64,000 nt of DNA from Devosia sp. YR412 (GTDB lineage Bacteria; Pseudomonadota; Alphaproteobacteria; Rhizobiales; Devosiaceae), in assembly GCF_900110945.1 (NCBI RefSeq), contig NZ_FOFL01000004.1, forward strand, positions 62,001 through 126,000. The letters run 5' to 3'. This document shows positions 1-7,454 of this stretch, piece after piece (within the stretch, counting starts at the first letter, position 1; each line of letters starts with the position of its first letter). A program made the position numbers and the translations under genes. Below the pieces are notes generated by a model. That model worked only from the letters and a program-made list of their open reading frames with translations, was not told the origin of the DNA and ran no database searches.

Positions 1-869
1 AGCGTCTTTGGCGCGATGAGCTCCTTGTTATCAGCCAGCTCGTCCAACAAGCCGGAACCGGTCTTCTGTAAGTGTTTCAGCAGGTCCGTGTTCATCGCAA
101 ACTGGTCTGCCCGCTCAATCAGGTCGCGAGCCACGTCAAAACCCATAATGAACGCGCCGTGTTCACGCACCACGCTCTCAAGCATTGCGGCGCAGTCTGG
201 CTCTAAAGGCGTGGCGAGCGTTTTGGATGCATCTTGGCTCTTGTAGGCTCCATGTAAGTTAGCCAATGCCGTACCTACGGACCAAAGGGATGTGACGTCC
301 AGCTTGGAGGTATCCGCTCCCAACAGATCGTTGTACTCGCCCGCGATTCTCGAGAGTACCGGATACTGGTTTGCTGACTTTTCGAGTAAATTTGCGAGCA
401 ACGAGGAGCTTGCGGCAAGCCTCATGTGAACTATTCGCTGCTTGTTAACTTCGGCAAGGGGGGCAGTTTGTGGAAGCCGAGCGAGCTTGCCATCAATTAC
501 ATCGTAGGTAGGGCCTGCGTTCATCTGGGCAGTGTCACCACGCAGAATGAATTCCAGTTCGCCGCGCATTAAGGCAACGGACTCCTTGTCAGCAGTCGAA
601 AATGATGCGGGCGCCACCATTGCATCCGATCGGAGTATCACAATTCGATACTCTACCTCTCGGATCTCCTGCTCCAACATGAAGCGCGTTCTCACTCTTT
701 CCTTGTGTGAAAGATGAGGCAGTTTCGAAAGTTCGACGGTCAAAATTGAACGTAAACGCTCGTATGCGCGGCGGCGTCCGAAGTCTGACTGATCCGATAA
801 TTCGGACACGATGCGGTGGATCTTTGAGGCATAGTCAACCAACTCAACCACCGCTTGATTCTTGACCAA
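1..869 (-). CDS. Unknown protein, C-terminus cut off by the left edge
   Basis: A reading frame runs leftward without a stop from 869 to base 1, about 289 codons. No in-frame ATG occurs near its beginning; the frame opens after a TAA with TTG at 869, then GTG at 851, so the start is uncertain and the 5' end could also be damaged. The translation is a normal soluble protein, rich in Leu, Glu, Ala and Arg, with helical, partly charged stretches such as VELVDYASKIHRIVSEL and RTRFMLEQEIREVEYRI. I recognise no domain. It lies in the phage-like element and is not related in sequence to its visible neighbours. Its length and lack of stops make it very likely real; its function is unknown. Confidence 0.7.
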   Translation of the reverse strand, partial: MVKNQAVVELVDYASKIHRIVSELSDQSDFGRRRAYERLRSILTVELSKLPHLSHKERVRTRFMLEQEIREVEYRIVILRSDAMVAPASFSTADKESVALMRGELEFILRGDTAQMNAGPTYDVIDGKLARLPQTAPLAEVNKQRIVHMRLAASSSLLANLLEKSANQYPVLSRIAGEYNDLLGADTSKLDVTSLWSVGTALANLHGAYKSQDASKTLATPLEPDCAAMLESVVREHGAFIMGFDVARDLIERADQFAMNTDLLKHLQKTGSGLLDELADNKELIAPKT

Positions 870-1040
870 TTATGAGTGGCATGCCCTGCTAGATGTGTCC
901 ATTTCCCCCCAAAGCACACATCTGTTCTTGAGCTCAAGTGTGCGGCTCTGAGGTCACGATACATTGGCCGACCCCGCCATGGTGAATGGCAAGAGGGCCG
1001 GGATATGGAGTAGTCGATATACGATAAAGAGTGGCTGGCA

Positions 1041-1295
1041 CTAGTCTCGTGCACCGCTCTGCGTCGTGGCGTCGGCGATATCTCGGAGGTGGCTCTCGAT
1101 TAGCACCAAGAATGCGATGAGACCGCACAGACCGCCCGCAATGAAGAAACCGGCCACCGAGCCAATGGCCAGACCAACGATGCGGTTGCCAGCTCCCAAC
1201 GTGCTGCCCATCCCCACTACTGCGCCCCCCAAGATAATCACGATGGCTAGAACGCCGTTCAAAACCCCAAGTGTGTCGGCAAGTAACCTGTTCAT
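1041..1295 (-). CDS. Small two-helix membrane protein
   Basis: Codes for 84 residues with two hydrophobic helices, roughly residues 10-33 (LGVLNGVLAIVIILGGAVVG) and 40-66, and a charged C-terminal tail (ESHLRDIADATTQSGARD). A GAGG ribosome binding site lies about 8 bases before the ATG. It follows the lipoprotein gene by 21 bases on the same strand, so the two probably form an operon of envelope proteins, perhaps a lysogenic-conversion (moron) unit of the phage-like element. No family is recognised. Function is unknown; holin is possible but nothing specific shows it. Confidence 0.7.
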   Translation of the reverse strand: MNRLLADTLGVLNGVLAIVIILGGAVVGMGSTLGAGNRIVGLAIGSVAGFFIAGGLCGLIAFLVLIESHLRDIADATTQSGARD

Positions 1296-1316
1296 CTGAT
1301 ACCTCGCGTCAAAAAT

Positions 1317-1673
1317 CTATGCTGGAGCACCAGGCAACGACCGGCAGTTCTTCGTAATGATCGACTTGTCGACTGCAACCATCTGCCCTTTGAGGCTTGC
1401 TACCTCCGCAGCAACGTTGCCCCCAGACAGGCTCGAGGTAGGCATCCCGATGAGGAAGACACCCCAGGCGTCACCGGTGCGTGCATCGTTCTGTGCCTTG
1501 GCGGTCACAGTATAGGCTTGCTCAAGACGAGCCTTTTCCTGGCCGAGCTGGGCGCATGAGTAAGACTGATAGGGAATCTCGGAGACGTAGGAAGGCGCAA
1601 TAGACTCCGGAGCCTTTGCGCAGGCAACAAGCATCGTTATCGCGCCAAGCGCGATTGCAACTTTACAGTACAT
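1317..1673 (-). CDS. Small putative lipoprotein
   Basis: Codes for 118 residues. The N-terminus MYCKVAIALGAITMLVAC is a type II signal sequence with lipobox LVAC, so Cys18 is the predicted lipidated residue. The mature part has two more cysteines (YSCAQL and KNC near the C-terminus) and a helical heptad-like stretch (CAQLGQEKARLEQAY). The start at 1673 is preferred over an upstream one at 1715 because GGGGGA lies just before it and the signal peptide begins there. It is the first gene of a pair with the membrane protein at 1041-1295. Such small lipoproteins are common as unassigned genes in rhizobial genomes and phages; role unknown. Confidence 0.75.
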   Translation of the reverse strand: MYCKVAIALGAITMLVACAKAPESIAPSYVSEIPYQSYSCAQLGQEKARLEQAYTVTAKAQNDARTGDAWGVFLIGMPTSSLSGGNVAAEVASLKGQMVAVDKSIITKNCRSLPGAPA

Positions 1674-1900
1674 GAAATTCCCCCAGTAATGGGCTGAGTA
1701 AGCATGACAAATCAACCTCGCACAAGCGGAATTGTTTGCGCCTCATTAATCATTGGGATTTCTCGACGACGAAAACGGCCCCAAATTTCTAGCCGGGACA
1801 GAAATCGACACAGGTGTCGTCCCCTGCAGTGTCGGGCGACCTGCTCACCAAAGCCATTTCTGGTAACGCTGAGAGAAGGATGCGGCCTGCCTCTGCCGGT

Positions 1901-2170
1901 CTAACGGGTCTCTAAGTCACAGCCCATGTCTGCGTGGATCTGAGTAGGTTCGAACGGAGGCAGCAGCTCTGCGACCTCCGGCCAGTCTTGAACACGCGAC
2001 AGCGATTCCTGCGTGCTTTCTGCAATGCCGCAACCGGCATTAGCGGTAATTTCGGCGCTCGCACCAACAGCCTTCTTAAGAGGGCCTGCCACCGTCGATG
2101 ATGCTGCATCGAAAAACGCGAAGAACGGCGAGACATCCAAGTCGCGCATCAAGTCCAGTAGCCAATCCAT
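1901..2170 (-). CDS. Small unknown protein of the phage-like element
   Basis: Codes for 89 residues starting MDWLLDLMRDLDVSPFF. The start at 2170 has GGAGGG seven bases upstream, which decides it over a longer frame starting at 2209. The protein has an amphipathic N-terminus, a central small-residue stretch and an acidic C-terminus. No domain is recognised. It is transcribed away from the tail genes that begin at 2307. Confidence 0.6.
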   Translation of the reverse strand: MDWLLDLMRDLDVSPFFAFFDAASSTVAGPLKKAVGASAEITANAGCGIAESTQESLSRVQDWPEVAELLPPFEPTQIHADMGCDLETR

Positions 2171-2267
2171 CGCACAGCCCTCCGTCTGATGCGTATGTGG
2201 CGACTCCAAAGACCTTTTTCAATCAACCACCCACCGCCCGTCTCGCGCGGGCTTTCATCAACCACAA

Positions 2268-2292
2268 CCCGGCCATCGCGCCGGGTTTTTTT
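2268..2292 (+). terminator. Terminator-like hairpin directly before the tail-gene RBS
   Basis: CCCGGC-N6-GCCGGG followed by seven T residues (2286-2292). It ends only about six bases before the GGAGG of the next gene. A second GC hairpin, GCCCG-N7-CGGGC, lies just upstream near 2236-2252. No plus-strand gene precedes it within the window, so it either ends a transcript from elsewhere or acts as an attenuator for the tail genes. Confidence 0.6.
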
Positions 2293-2306
2293 GCCATGGA
2301 GGCACC

Positions 2307-2474
2307 ATGACGACCAAGACTGAGATTGACAAACCCAAGGCGCCGAGCTCGCTCGGCCTACCTATTTACGAGGACTACGAGCAGGTCGGCGAAATTTTGC
2401 TCGAGGGCGACTTAGCAGACCACAGGCTTGTTCTCGAGGGCGATGAAGCAGAGGTGACGAATAATGGCAAATAA
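2307..2474 (+). CDS. 55-residue phage-type small protein
   Basis: ATG at 2307 with GGAGG five bases upstream gives 55 residues beginning MTTKTEIDKPKAPSSLGLP and ending EGDEAEVTNNGK. It is acidic and probably partly disordered. Its end overlaps the start of the next gene by 11 bases, so the two are translationally coupled. Very short acidic proteins often precede tail-fibre genes in alphaproteobacterial phages. Function unknown. Confidence 0.55.
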   Translation: MTTKTEIDKPKAPSSLGLPIYEDYEQVGEILLEGDLADHRLVLEGDEAEVTNNGK

Positions 2475-3069
2475 GACAATTGATGATCTCGCCTCCGCAA
2501 CCCTACCGCTTACCGGCGCAGAGAGATTCCATCTCGTCCAAGGCTTGAACAGCCGAAAGGCAACAGCAGACCGTGTTCGCGGTTTTGCAGAGGGCGGAAC
2601 TGCCGCCCTTGCTGAGGGCGATTTGCTTTACGTTAGCGCCGGCCAAATCATTACTCGATTGCCCAAGGGGACGGCCGGCCAAGTGCTCCGCCAGAACGCT
2701 GGTCTAACCGCGCCCGAGTGGGCCAGTGCTCCGTTCACGAAAGAGTACAACAGCGGCGCTCAAGTGATTGTCAGTGGTGGCGCGCTTACTCTGGCTCATG
2801 GTCTGGGCGTAGCGCCCAAACTGACGTCGGCATACCTGATCTGCCACACAGCCACCGCCGGTTACGCTGCCGCAGACATTATCGAGGCGCCCCATAATAA
2901 CTGGGACGGAGCCAGCAGCGTTTATGGCTTTGCCGTCGAATACAGCGGCTCAACGAACCTGCTCGTGCGGTTTGGGAGCAATGGGTTTGTGTTCAACCAC
3001 AAAACCACAGGCGCCACTGCGATCGGAACCGGGGCCAATTGGTACTTTGGGGCACGAGCATGGGCGTGA
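2464..3069 (+). CDS. Phage tail-fibre-like structural protein
   Basis: Codes for 201 residues. The N-terminus, MANKTIDDLASATLPLTGAE followed by HLVQGLNSRKATADRV, is the pattern seen at the start of many phage tail-fibre and tail-associated proteins. The middle is rich in Gly, Ala and Thr; the last 100 residues look like a beta-rich C-terminal domain ending in GANWYFGARAWA. It is coupled upstream to a 55-residue gene and downstream to a 57-residue gene. By analogy it would be part of the virion distal tail and contact the host surface; that is inference from N-terminal pattern and context. Confidence 0.65.
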   Translation: MANKTIDDLASATLPLTGAERFHLVQGLNSRKATADRVRGFAEGGTAALAEGDLLYVSAGQIITRLPKGTAGQVLRQNAGLTAPEWASAPFTKEYNSGAQVIVSGGALTLAHGLGVAPKLTSAYLICHTATAGYAAADIIEAPHNNWDGASSVYGFAVEYSGSTNLLVRFGSNGFVFNHKTTGATAIGTGANWYFGARAWA

Positions 3070-3233
3070 CGACAAAATATTTTCGCACCGCTGCTGGCGG
3101 CTATGTGGGCGGCTTTAGCGGTGCCGAGCCTCCAGCCGGATCCATCGAGGTGCCCTTCCCACCAGAAGACGCGCGCCAGGTGTGGAACGGCGACGATTGG
3201 GATCCGCTGCCAAGCCAGCCAGATGCATCCTAG
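3060..3233 (+). CDS. Short phage tail-associated protein
   Basis: ATG at 3060 lies inside the last codons of the tail-fibre-like gene (10-base overlap) and gives 57 residues beginning MGVTTKYFRTAAGGYVGGF and ending WNGDDWDPLPSQPDAS. Short proteins with a Trp-rich end of this sort follow tail-fibre genes in many phages and can be fibre caps or chaperones. The assignment rests on position and length; no catalytic motif is present. Confidence 0.5.
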   Translation: MGVTTKYFRTAAGGYVGGFSGAEPPAGSIEVPFPPEDARQVWNGDDWDPLPSQPDAS

Positions 3234-3392
3234 TTAAGCATCAGCGCTGACCCATCTCATGCAAAAATGGCGGCCAGTCCGATCAGGATGAAGCCTCCAA
3301 TTGCACCTGCGGCACAGAGCAGCCAAGAACTGCAGCAGCACATCGGAAGGCGGATAAACGCGGCACTGAGCGGGCTCCACCCTGCACCAGTT

Positions 3393-3611
3393 TTAGATGG
3401 CAAGAAACGAGTAGCCATCGCATTCAATATCGGCTTCGATCCTCGTCTGACCGGGCCACAGCAATCGATCGTCCGTGGTAGCTGTGGCCAGTTCTCGCCA
3501 GCGCATTGCTCTCAAGTGCTCCGGAATTGATCCCCTCGGACCGAAAGGCAATACGAGTAAAGGTGTCGCTTCTGCGTCAGCACCATCTCGGACTAGGACG
3601 TTGACCTGCAT
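3393..3611 (-). CDS. Small unknown protein, 72 residues
   Basis: The ATG at 3611 has a near-perfect ribosome binding site, GAGGAG seven bases upstream, which makes this frame much more credible than the overlapping plus-strand frame 3267-3530. The product begins MQVNVLVRDGADAEATPLLV and has no cysteine-rich or membrane segment. It is convergent with the tail genes. Family unknown. Confidence 0.55.
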   Translation of the reverse strand: MQVNVLVRDGADAEATPLLVLPFGPRGSIPEHLRAMRWRELATATTDDRLLWPGQTRIEADIECDGYSFLAI

Positions 3612-3828
3612 TTTTATTCTCCTCGCCGGGTAGAGGAGGCGTCAATCAAGTCGCTGCAATGGCCTTCGTCTTCGTCTCGCTTAGTTGTGAATGTCGTCAG
3701 CTAAAAATCGACCCTGGCGAGGGGGCGTCGCCGGGGTCAGGATTTTGGAGATCGCGCAGCTGGGCTGCTGTTGTTGACGCGGTAACGGTGCCGCCAATTG
3801 TTAGTTGCGGACAGCCCAAACGGCATGC

Positions 3829-4014
3829 TTACCGCCTGGTGTCTAGGCCAGTTTTCCTGATGTCACGCATCAACCCGCGAACGGTATCTGTACGCTCGTC
3901 GGCCAGCTCATCTATTCTGCGTTGTGCCGGTATTGCGTCCAGCTCAGCAAGCATCTGCTCGAGGCGCTTTTGTTCGCGTACCTGGTGTTGGTCGATGGTC
4001 GGTGGTCTGTCCAT
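3829..4014 (-). CDS. Possible short coiled-coil protein (weak gene call)
   Basis: A 61-residue frame, MDRPPTIDQHQVREQKRLEQ onward, is rich in Glu, Arg, Leu and Gln with heptad-like spacing, as in phage spanin-like or accessory proteins. The same frame stays open upstream of the ATG for about 26 codons without any start codon, which suggests either a longer, 5'-damaged gene or chance. The ribosome binding site is weak (AGGGAT about 15 bases upstream). Treat as doubtful. Confidence 0.3.
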   Translation of the reverse strand: MDRPPTIDQHQVREQKRLEQMLAELDAIPAQRRIDELADERTDTVRGLMRDIRKTGLDTRR

Positions 4015-4224
4015 TTGCTGCAGGTTATCCCTGTAATCTTGCGCGCTCGAACCCGAGTCAACAACCTCAACGGGCCAGTTGTGGCTGGCGCCAGCATTGC
4101 AACGTCAGCCGTGGCCGCTGGCAAGCAGTATTGCTGTTCTGGTGCCTAGGTTGTCCGTTAGCGTCGCGCTGCATTGGGCGGCGCTGTCAGCGGTATCACG
4201 GCCTTATTGAAGACTGAAACAAAG

Positions 4225-4617
4225 TCACTCTTTTGAAGTTGTCGTCATAAGCCTGAAACGCTCAGCGATCTCATCCAGCTGAGTTTGAATTCTTTCAATT
4301 TTCAACAGAGCGGCGCCCAGCACGCGGTCTGTGACGCTAGGCTCGGACGTTGACGGCGCTTGCTCTAGCATTTTAACCAGATCTTCTGTTTGTTCTCCCG
4401 AGATAGCCGATGTCTCATCGCTGTTTTCCGAAACTATACGTGCCAATTGAACTGCATTCCGCACGTCTAGCTTCAGGAATATCCTTTGTCGATGAACCTC
4501 TATCGTCCTACTGGAGATATTGAGAGCTCTGCCCATCTCTTTGTTACTTAACCCTCGAAGCAACAGACGAGCAACATCACGCTCTCGGCTTGTTAGCTCG
4601 AGAAATACATCTTTCAC
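4225..4617 (-). CDS. LuxR/GerE-type transcription regulator without receiver domain
   Basis: Codes for 130 residues from a GTG start with GGGGGAG upstream. Residues about 8-62 (LTSRERDVARLLLRGLSNKE to NAVQLARIV) are a clear GerE/LuxR helix-turn-helix, including the SSRTIEVHRQRI recognition helix. No phospho-receiver or autoinducer domain precedes it. Instead a linker and a C-terminal amphipathic helix (DRVLGAALLKIERIQTQLDE) follow, which could dimerise. It is encoded alone in the phage-like element and may regulate its genes or host genes; the target is unknown. Confidence 0.8.
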   Translation of the reverse strand: MKDVFLELTSRERDVARLLLRGLSNKEMGRALNISSRTIEVHRQRIFLKLDVRNAVQLARIVSENSDETSAISGEQTEDLVKMLEQAPSTSEPSVTDRVLGAALLKIERIQTQLDEIAERFRLMTTTSKE

Positions 4618-4787
4618 TGTTCACAATCTCCCCCAGAGTTAAGTGAAACACTAACGAGGGTATTACCTATTGGTTAAGGAGCGTTGTCAATAAGTACGAG
4701 ATACGAAATAATACGCACCAGTACCAGGCTATTCCAGCGTAGCCTATCTAAAATCTACTTGTGCAGCTTCTGACAAGCATAGAATCT

Positions 4788-5147
4788 TCAGGCGGCGGAC
4801 CCGTAGGGAACATACTCTTCCCAGTCATGGGAGCTTCGTTCTGGTGGCTCAATTTCGCCAGCAAACTTCTGAAGCAATTCAGTAAAATCTTTTCCGGACA
4901 ACTCTGGCGCCTCGACTTCTGTCCATTCCCGCAAGTTTGCAATCTCGATCGCTATCTTGAGCGCACGGTCAGGTGATGTAGTCAGCGTTGCCAACGTTTC
5001 CATGCTGCTGTGGTGGACCATATACCAGAGGTCTTCTGCTGCGCAGTCGTTCTCAATGTCATAGGCCGGCATTAGAAATACGCCGTTGCAAGCCATGGTC
5101 ATCCCGTAGCCGGTGGATCCGCTCGAGGCAATTTGCTGAAAATGCAT
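4788..5147 (-). CDS. Unknown 119-residue protein
   Basis: The ATG at 5147 has GAGGAG seven bases upstream, so it is preferred to an in-frame start at 5162. The product, MHFQQIASSGSTGYGMTMAC onward, is acidic, with a C-terminal half rich in Glu (REWTEVEAPELSGKDFTELL). No membrane segment or known motif is seen. It is a stand-alone minus-strand gene in the element between the LuxR-type regulator and the HTH operon. Confidence 0.6.
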   Translation of the reverse strand: MHFQQIASSGSTGYGMTMACNGVFLMPAYDIENDCAAEDLWYMVHHSSMETLATLTTSPDRALKIAIEIANLREWTEVEAPELSGKDFTELLQKFAGEIEPPERSSHDWEEYVPYGSAA

Positions 5148-5285
5148 GTTCGTTCTCCTCATTGGCTTGCTAAGATCGTTGAGAACAAAATAGGAACATG
5201 CGGGCTAGGTGTCAAGGAAATTGGGTTTGAACTGGTTACCGACGGCACATCGCTGCGTCTCGCCGGCGTGGCGACCTCAGTGCGA

Positions 5286-5765
5286 TCAGCGCTTATGCCA
5301 GTTCAGCCAAGTGTCCGTGCGCCCTATCTCCGTGATGCCTTCCACCGTTGGCTCCCAGCCTTGTGTCACCCGTTGAGCAAGGCCTTTGCTGCAAAGAGCA
5401 TCGAAGGTTGCAAGTCCAGCGCCTGCGATGTCCCGGCCATTGGAAACTTGAAGTTTCACGAGCGACCTTAGCGTTCTTTCCTCCCGCTGGTTCAGACCGT
5501 GAAGCGGGCGGTGCTTGTCTCGCTCGTCATTGTCCGCACTCCATGCCTCATATTCGGCTTGGCCGCGGTCTTGCAGGTTCACGTTGGCTTCAGGCGGCAC
5601 CCACGGCAGCCCGGCTAGTGCTCGTTCCAGTTGAACGCGGCTCCATCGTTTCGTGCCCATTATAGGTGGCGGGACGATGCCGCGGCGAACCCAGACATCA
5701 AAGCCCGACGGCGACAGTCCGCAGAGTTCGGCGGCTTGGAGGCGGGTTAGTGTGAGGGCGTTCAT
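5286..5765 (-). CDS. HTH DNA-binding protein, last gene of coupled operon
   Basis: Codes for 159 residues from the ATG at 5765, which overlaps the stop of the preceding gene as ATGA. The first 50 residues, LTRLQAAELCGLSPSGFDVW followed by VRRGIVPPPIMGTKRWSRVQLERAL, form a MerR/AlpA/excisionase-like winged HTH: a helix pair, a turn and the GTKRWSR wing. The remainder carries a second charged domain (NQREERTLRSLVKLQ, then STFD-like and WEPTVEG segments) of unknown role, possibly another small winged helix. It probably acts in excision or transcription control of the element. Confidence 0.6.
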   Translation of the reverse strand: MNALTLTRLQAAELCGLSPSGFDVWVRRGIVPPPIMGTKRWSRVQLERALAGLPWVPPEANVNLQDRGQAEYEAWSADNDERDKHRPLHGLNQREERTLRSLVKLQVSNGRDIAGAGLATFDALCSKGLAQRVTQGWEPTVEGITEIGRTDTWLNWHKR

Positions 5766-6130
5766 TTCGGCTTTTTGCGCTTGGCGGCACGCAGACTCTT
5801 CTCGAACTCTCGGCTCTGCTCTTCTCGCATCTCGGCAAAGGCTTGGTTCGTTTCGACGTCCAGTTGCCAAACGTCACGCCAGTAGCCAGAGGACGCCGGA
5901 CGGACGATAATCCACCACCGTGGCTCCTGAGGATCTGGAATGATCAGCTGCCGGCCGACGACGACCACTGCCTCTGGCGCTCCGTCCAGAAGAGACGCCT
6001 CAACGATGACGTCACCGGGGCAGGGTAGCGACTCGTAATACCCGAACGCCTCCTGGCCAGTGGTGTCGATGGTGCCGTCGGGGTTTATGTAGGCGACTCG
6101 AACTTCAGGTCGTAGGTCGGGCCCGTTCAT
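5762..6130 (-). CDS. Unknown middle gene of coupled HTH operon
   Basis: Codes for 122 residues from the ATG at 6130, which overlaps the stop of the upstream gene as ATGA; its own stop overlaps the next start in the same way. The product, MNGPDLRPEVRVAYINPDGT onward, has a beta-rich Trp-containing middle (PRWWIIVRPASSGYWRDVW) and a basic C-terminal helix (EFEKSLRAAKRKKPK). No family is recognised. Strict coupling on both sides suggests it works with the two flanking HTH proteins. Confidence 0.6.
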   Translation of the reverse strand: MNGPDLRPEVRVAYINPDGTIDTTGQEAFGYYESLPCPGDVIVEASLLDGAPEAVVVVGRQLIIPDPQEPRWWIIVRPASSGYWRDVWQLDVETNQAFAEMREEQSREFEKSLRAAKRKKPK

Positions 6131-6345
6131 GACACCGCCCACTCATCATCCTGGTCGCTGTCATCGCCAGGCAAGGCCGCAAATGCCTTCTCTAGGGCAG
6201 TTCGCGACCACAGCCGGCGCGCATCGATCGTCAGTCTCCCCCGCGACGCCTCAAGACGCAGGCCGGATACCGTCATTCCGCCGAACGGGTAGGCGTGCTC
6301 GAGTGCGACCGACAGGCGGAGAGGTGTTGTGGGGGCAATGATCAT
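6127..6345 (-). CDS. Small excisionase-like HTH protein, first gene of coupled operon
   Basis: Codes for about 72 residues from the ATG at 6345: MIIAPTTPLRLSVALEHAYP, then GGMTVSGLRLEASRGRLTI and RRLWSRTALEKAF. This is the layout of small excisionase-like HTH proteins common in Rhizobiales phages (family knowledge; I cannot search). The C-terminal WSRTALEKA echoes WSRVQLERA of the third gene in the operon. No ribosome binding site precedes the ATG, so it may be read from a leaderless message; a longer frame from GTG at 6432 exists but looks less natural. Confidence 0.55.
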   Translation of the reverse strand: MIIAPTTPLRLSVALEHAYPFGGMTVSGLRLEASRGRLTIDARRLWSRTALEKAFAALPGDDSDQDDEWAVS

Positions 6346-6462
6346 AGTAGATAGCGAAGCGTGGCCGACGCTCGCTGGGAAGCCACTTTTTGCGATAAGC
6401 GCAGATACGCTCAACGATATTGTGGACAACACTTTGATAAGCGTGTTCGCTTGCTTGAACTA

Positions 6463-6584
6463 CCATCGGCCCATCACTCCGATGGAGGTACCCCCTCAAA
6501 CGCCCCCGTTACCTCCTCAAGTTGAGCCGGAGATATGGAGTTCTGCAACACTTATCCGGAAGTCATCGGATCAATGGTCCGATG
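6463..6584. promoter_or_regulatory. Twin inverted repeats CATCGG-N9-CCGATG, likely operators
   Basis: In the 260-base gap upstream of the HTH operon there are two inverted repeats of identical geometry, CATCGG-N9-CCGATG, at 6464-6484 and 6564-6584. Their centres are exactly 100 bases apart. A further seven-base inverted repeat, GGAGGTA / TACCTCC, lies between them at 6484-6516. Identical half-sites with identical spacing strongly suggest binding by a dimeric regulator, probably one encoded in this element. Confidence 0.6.
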
Positions 6585-6605
6585 GTCATCTGAAGCATAT
6601 CGAAG

Positions 6606-7313
6606 CTAGGTCTGAGCCGATCGGTCCCTAGATAGAAGTTGTCCTATCGACGCAATTGTTCTGAGTGAAAACGTCGCTGCGGTTCGCAAATCCGAATCCA
6701 TTTCATCTGGCCGGGGAACATCCATCCGCGCCAGGTTCCCGGTCTTGGTACCCACTGGCCTGCTGCCATAGAAATGCCGTTCAAAATGGTCTCGGTAGCG
6801 ATAACGGCCGCCTTCGGTTTCTGTGACGAGTTCTTCAATCAGAATAGCGCCACGTGGGGTGGGGCCATAGATGGTGACCTCGATGTTTAGTAATGGTGAG
6901 AGATCGTGGATCAAATCGACAGAGCCCTGTTCTAGCGCCTGCGCCGCGGCCTGAAGCGTGCCACTAACGGCAGAGTCGATGAGCGCTTCAAGCGCCTGGG
7001 CGAACGTGTGGTCGCTCGCAAGCCTTTTGAGTTCGGCAATTTCAACGAAACCGGGCGACCACTTCCCGTCACCAGATACCAAGCGGCCCGGCCGATCGAG
7101 CAGCGCCACGCTTTTCGCAACGGATCTGGTTCCCGCAGCGGCAATGAGGAGATGGGCAGCGTCACGGGAAGTAAGGGACCCCAGCCCGCGGCCAGCCTTC
7201 TCCTTCGACATCAGTCCGGCATCACGAAGCACGCGGGCTTGTTGCCGAACGGTCGGCTCCTCAGCCCCAAAAATGTCCGCGATCAACATAGCCAATTCGC
7301 CGGGTTTCGCCAT
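6606..7313 (-). CDS. Phage repressor-like regulator
   Basis: Codes for 235 residues. The N-terminus, MAKPGELAMLIADIFGAEEP followed by TVRQQARVLRDAGLMSKEKAGRG, is a winged-helix-like DNA-binding segment; the following LTSRDAAHLLIAAAGTRSVA is a pattern I associate with regulators in Rhizobiales phages. The rest is mixed alpha/beta of unknown fold with no protease motif of LexA/CI type. AAGGA lies before the ATG. It faces the divergent gene at 7455 across a 141-base region filled with inverted repeats, as expected of an autoregulated lysogeny repressor. That role is inferred. Confidence 0.6.
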   Translation of the reverse strand: MAKPGELAMLIADIFGAEEPTVRQQARVLRDAGLMSKEKAGRGLGSLTSRDAAHLLIAAAGTRSVAKSVALLDRPGRLVSGDGKWSPGFVEIAELKRLASDHTFAQALEALIDSAVSGTLQAAAQALEQGSVDLIHDLSPLLNIEVTIYGPTPRGAILIEELVTETEGGRYRYRDHFERHFYGSRPVGTKTGNLARMDVPRPDEMDSDLRTAATFSLRTIASIGQLLSRDRSAQT

Positions 7314-7350
7314 TCTCTATTCCTTGCAATCAACTGCACGACACTCCTAC

Positions 7351-7417
7351 CGATTAATCGACACTTTTTCTATCGATAGTTTGACTCTTGATTAATCGAG
7401 TGTAATGGTGTCGATAG
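7351..7417. promoter_or_regulatory. Operator array in the divergent control region
   Basis: Between the repressor-like gene and the 7455 gene lie two perfect ten-base palindromes, CGATTAATCG (7351-7360) and CTATCGATAG (7370-7379), a second GATTAATC copy (7390-7397), and an inverted pair TCGACAC (7358-7364) / GTGTCGA (7408-7414). TTGACT at 7381-7386 could be a plus-strand -35 box. This density of related half-sites is typical of a phage switch region. Confidence 0.55.
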
Positions 7418-7454
7418 AAGTCGAGGCATATGGCGCTCGACCGGAGGCCACCGA

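Noticed and set aside
3257-3343. A 28-codon minus-strand frame coding a hydrophobic peptide, possible holin.
   Set aside because: No ribosome binding site and very short; kept out of the feature list.
3267-3530. 87-codon plus-strand frame in the element.
   Set aside because: It overlaps the minus-strand gene at 3393-3611, which has a near-perfect ribosome binding site; the plus frame has none and a random-looking product.
4080-4217. Short frames upstream of 3829-4014 that could form a split spanin-like gene.
   Set aside because: Several stops break every frame and no lipobox or signal peptide is convincing.
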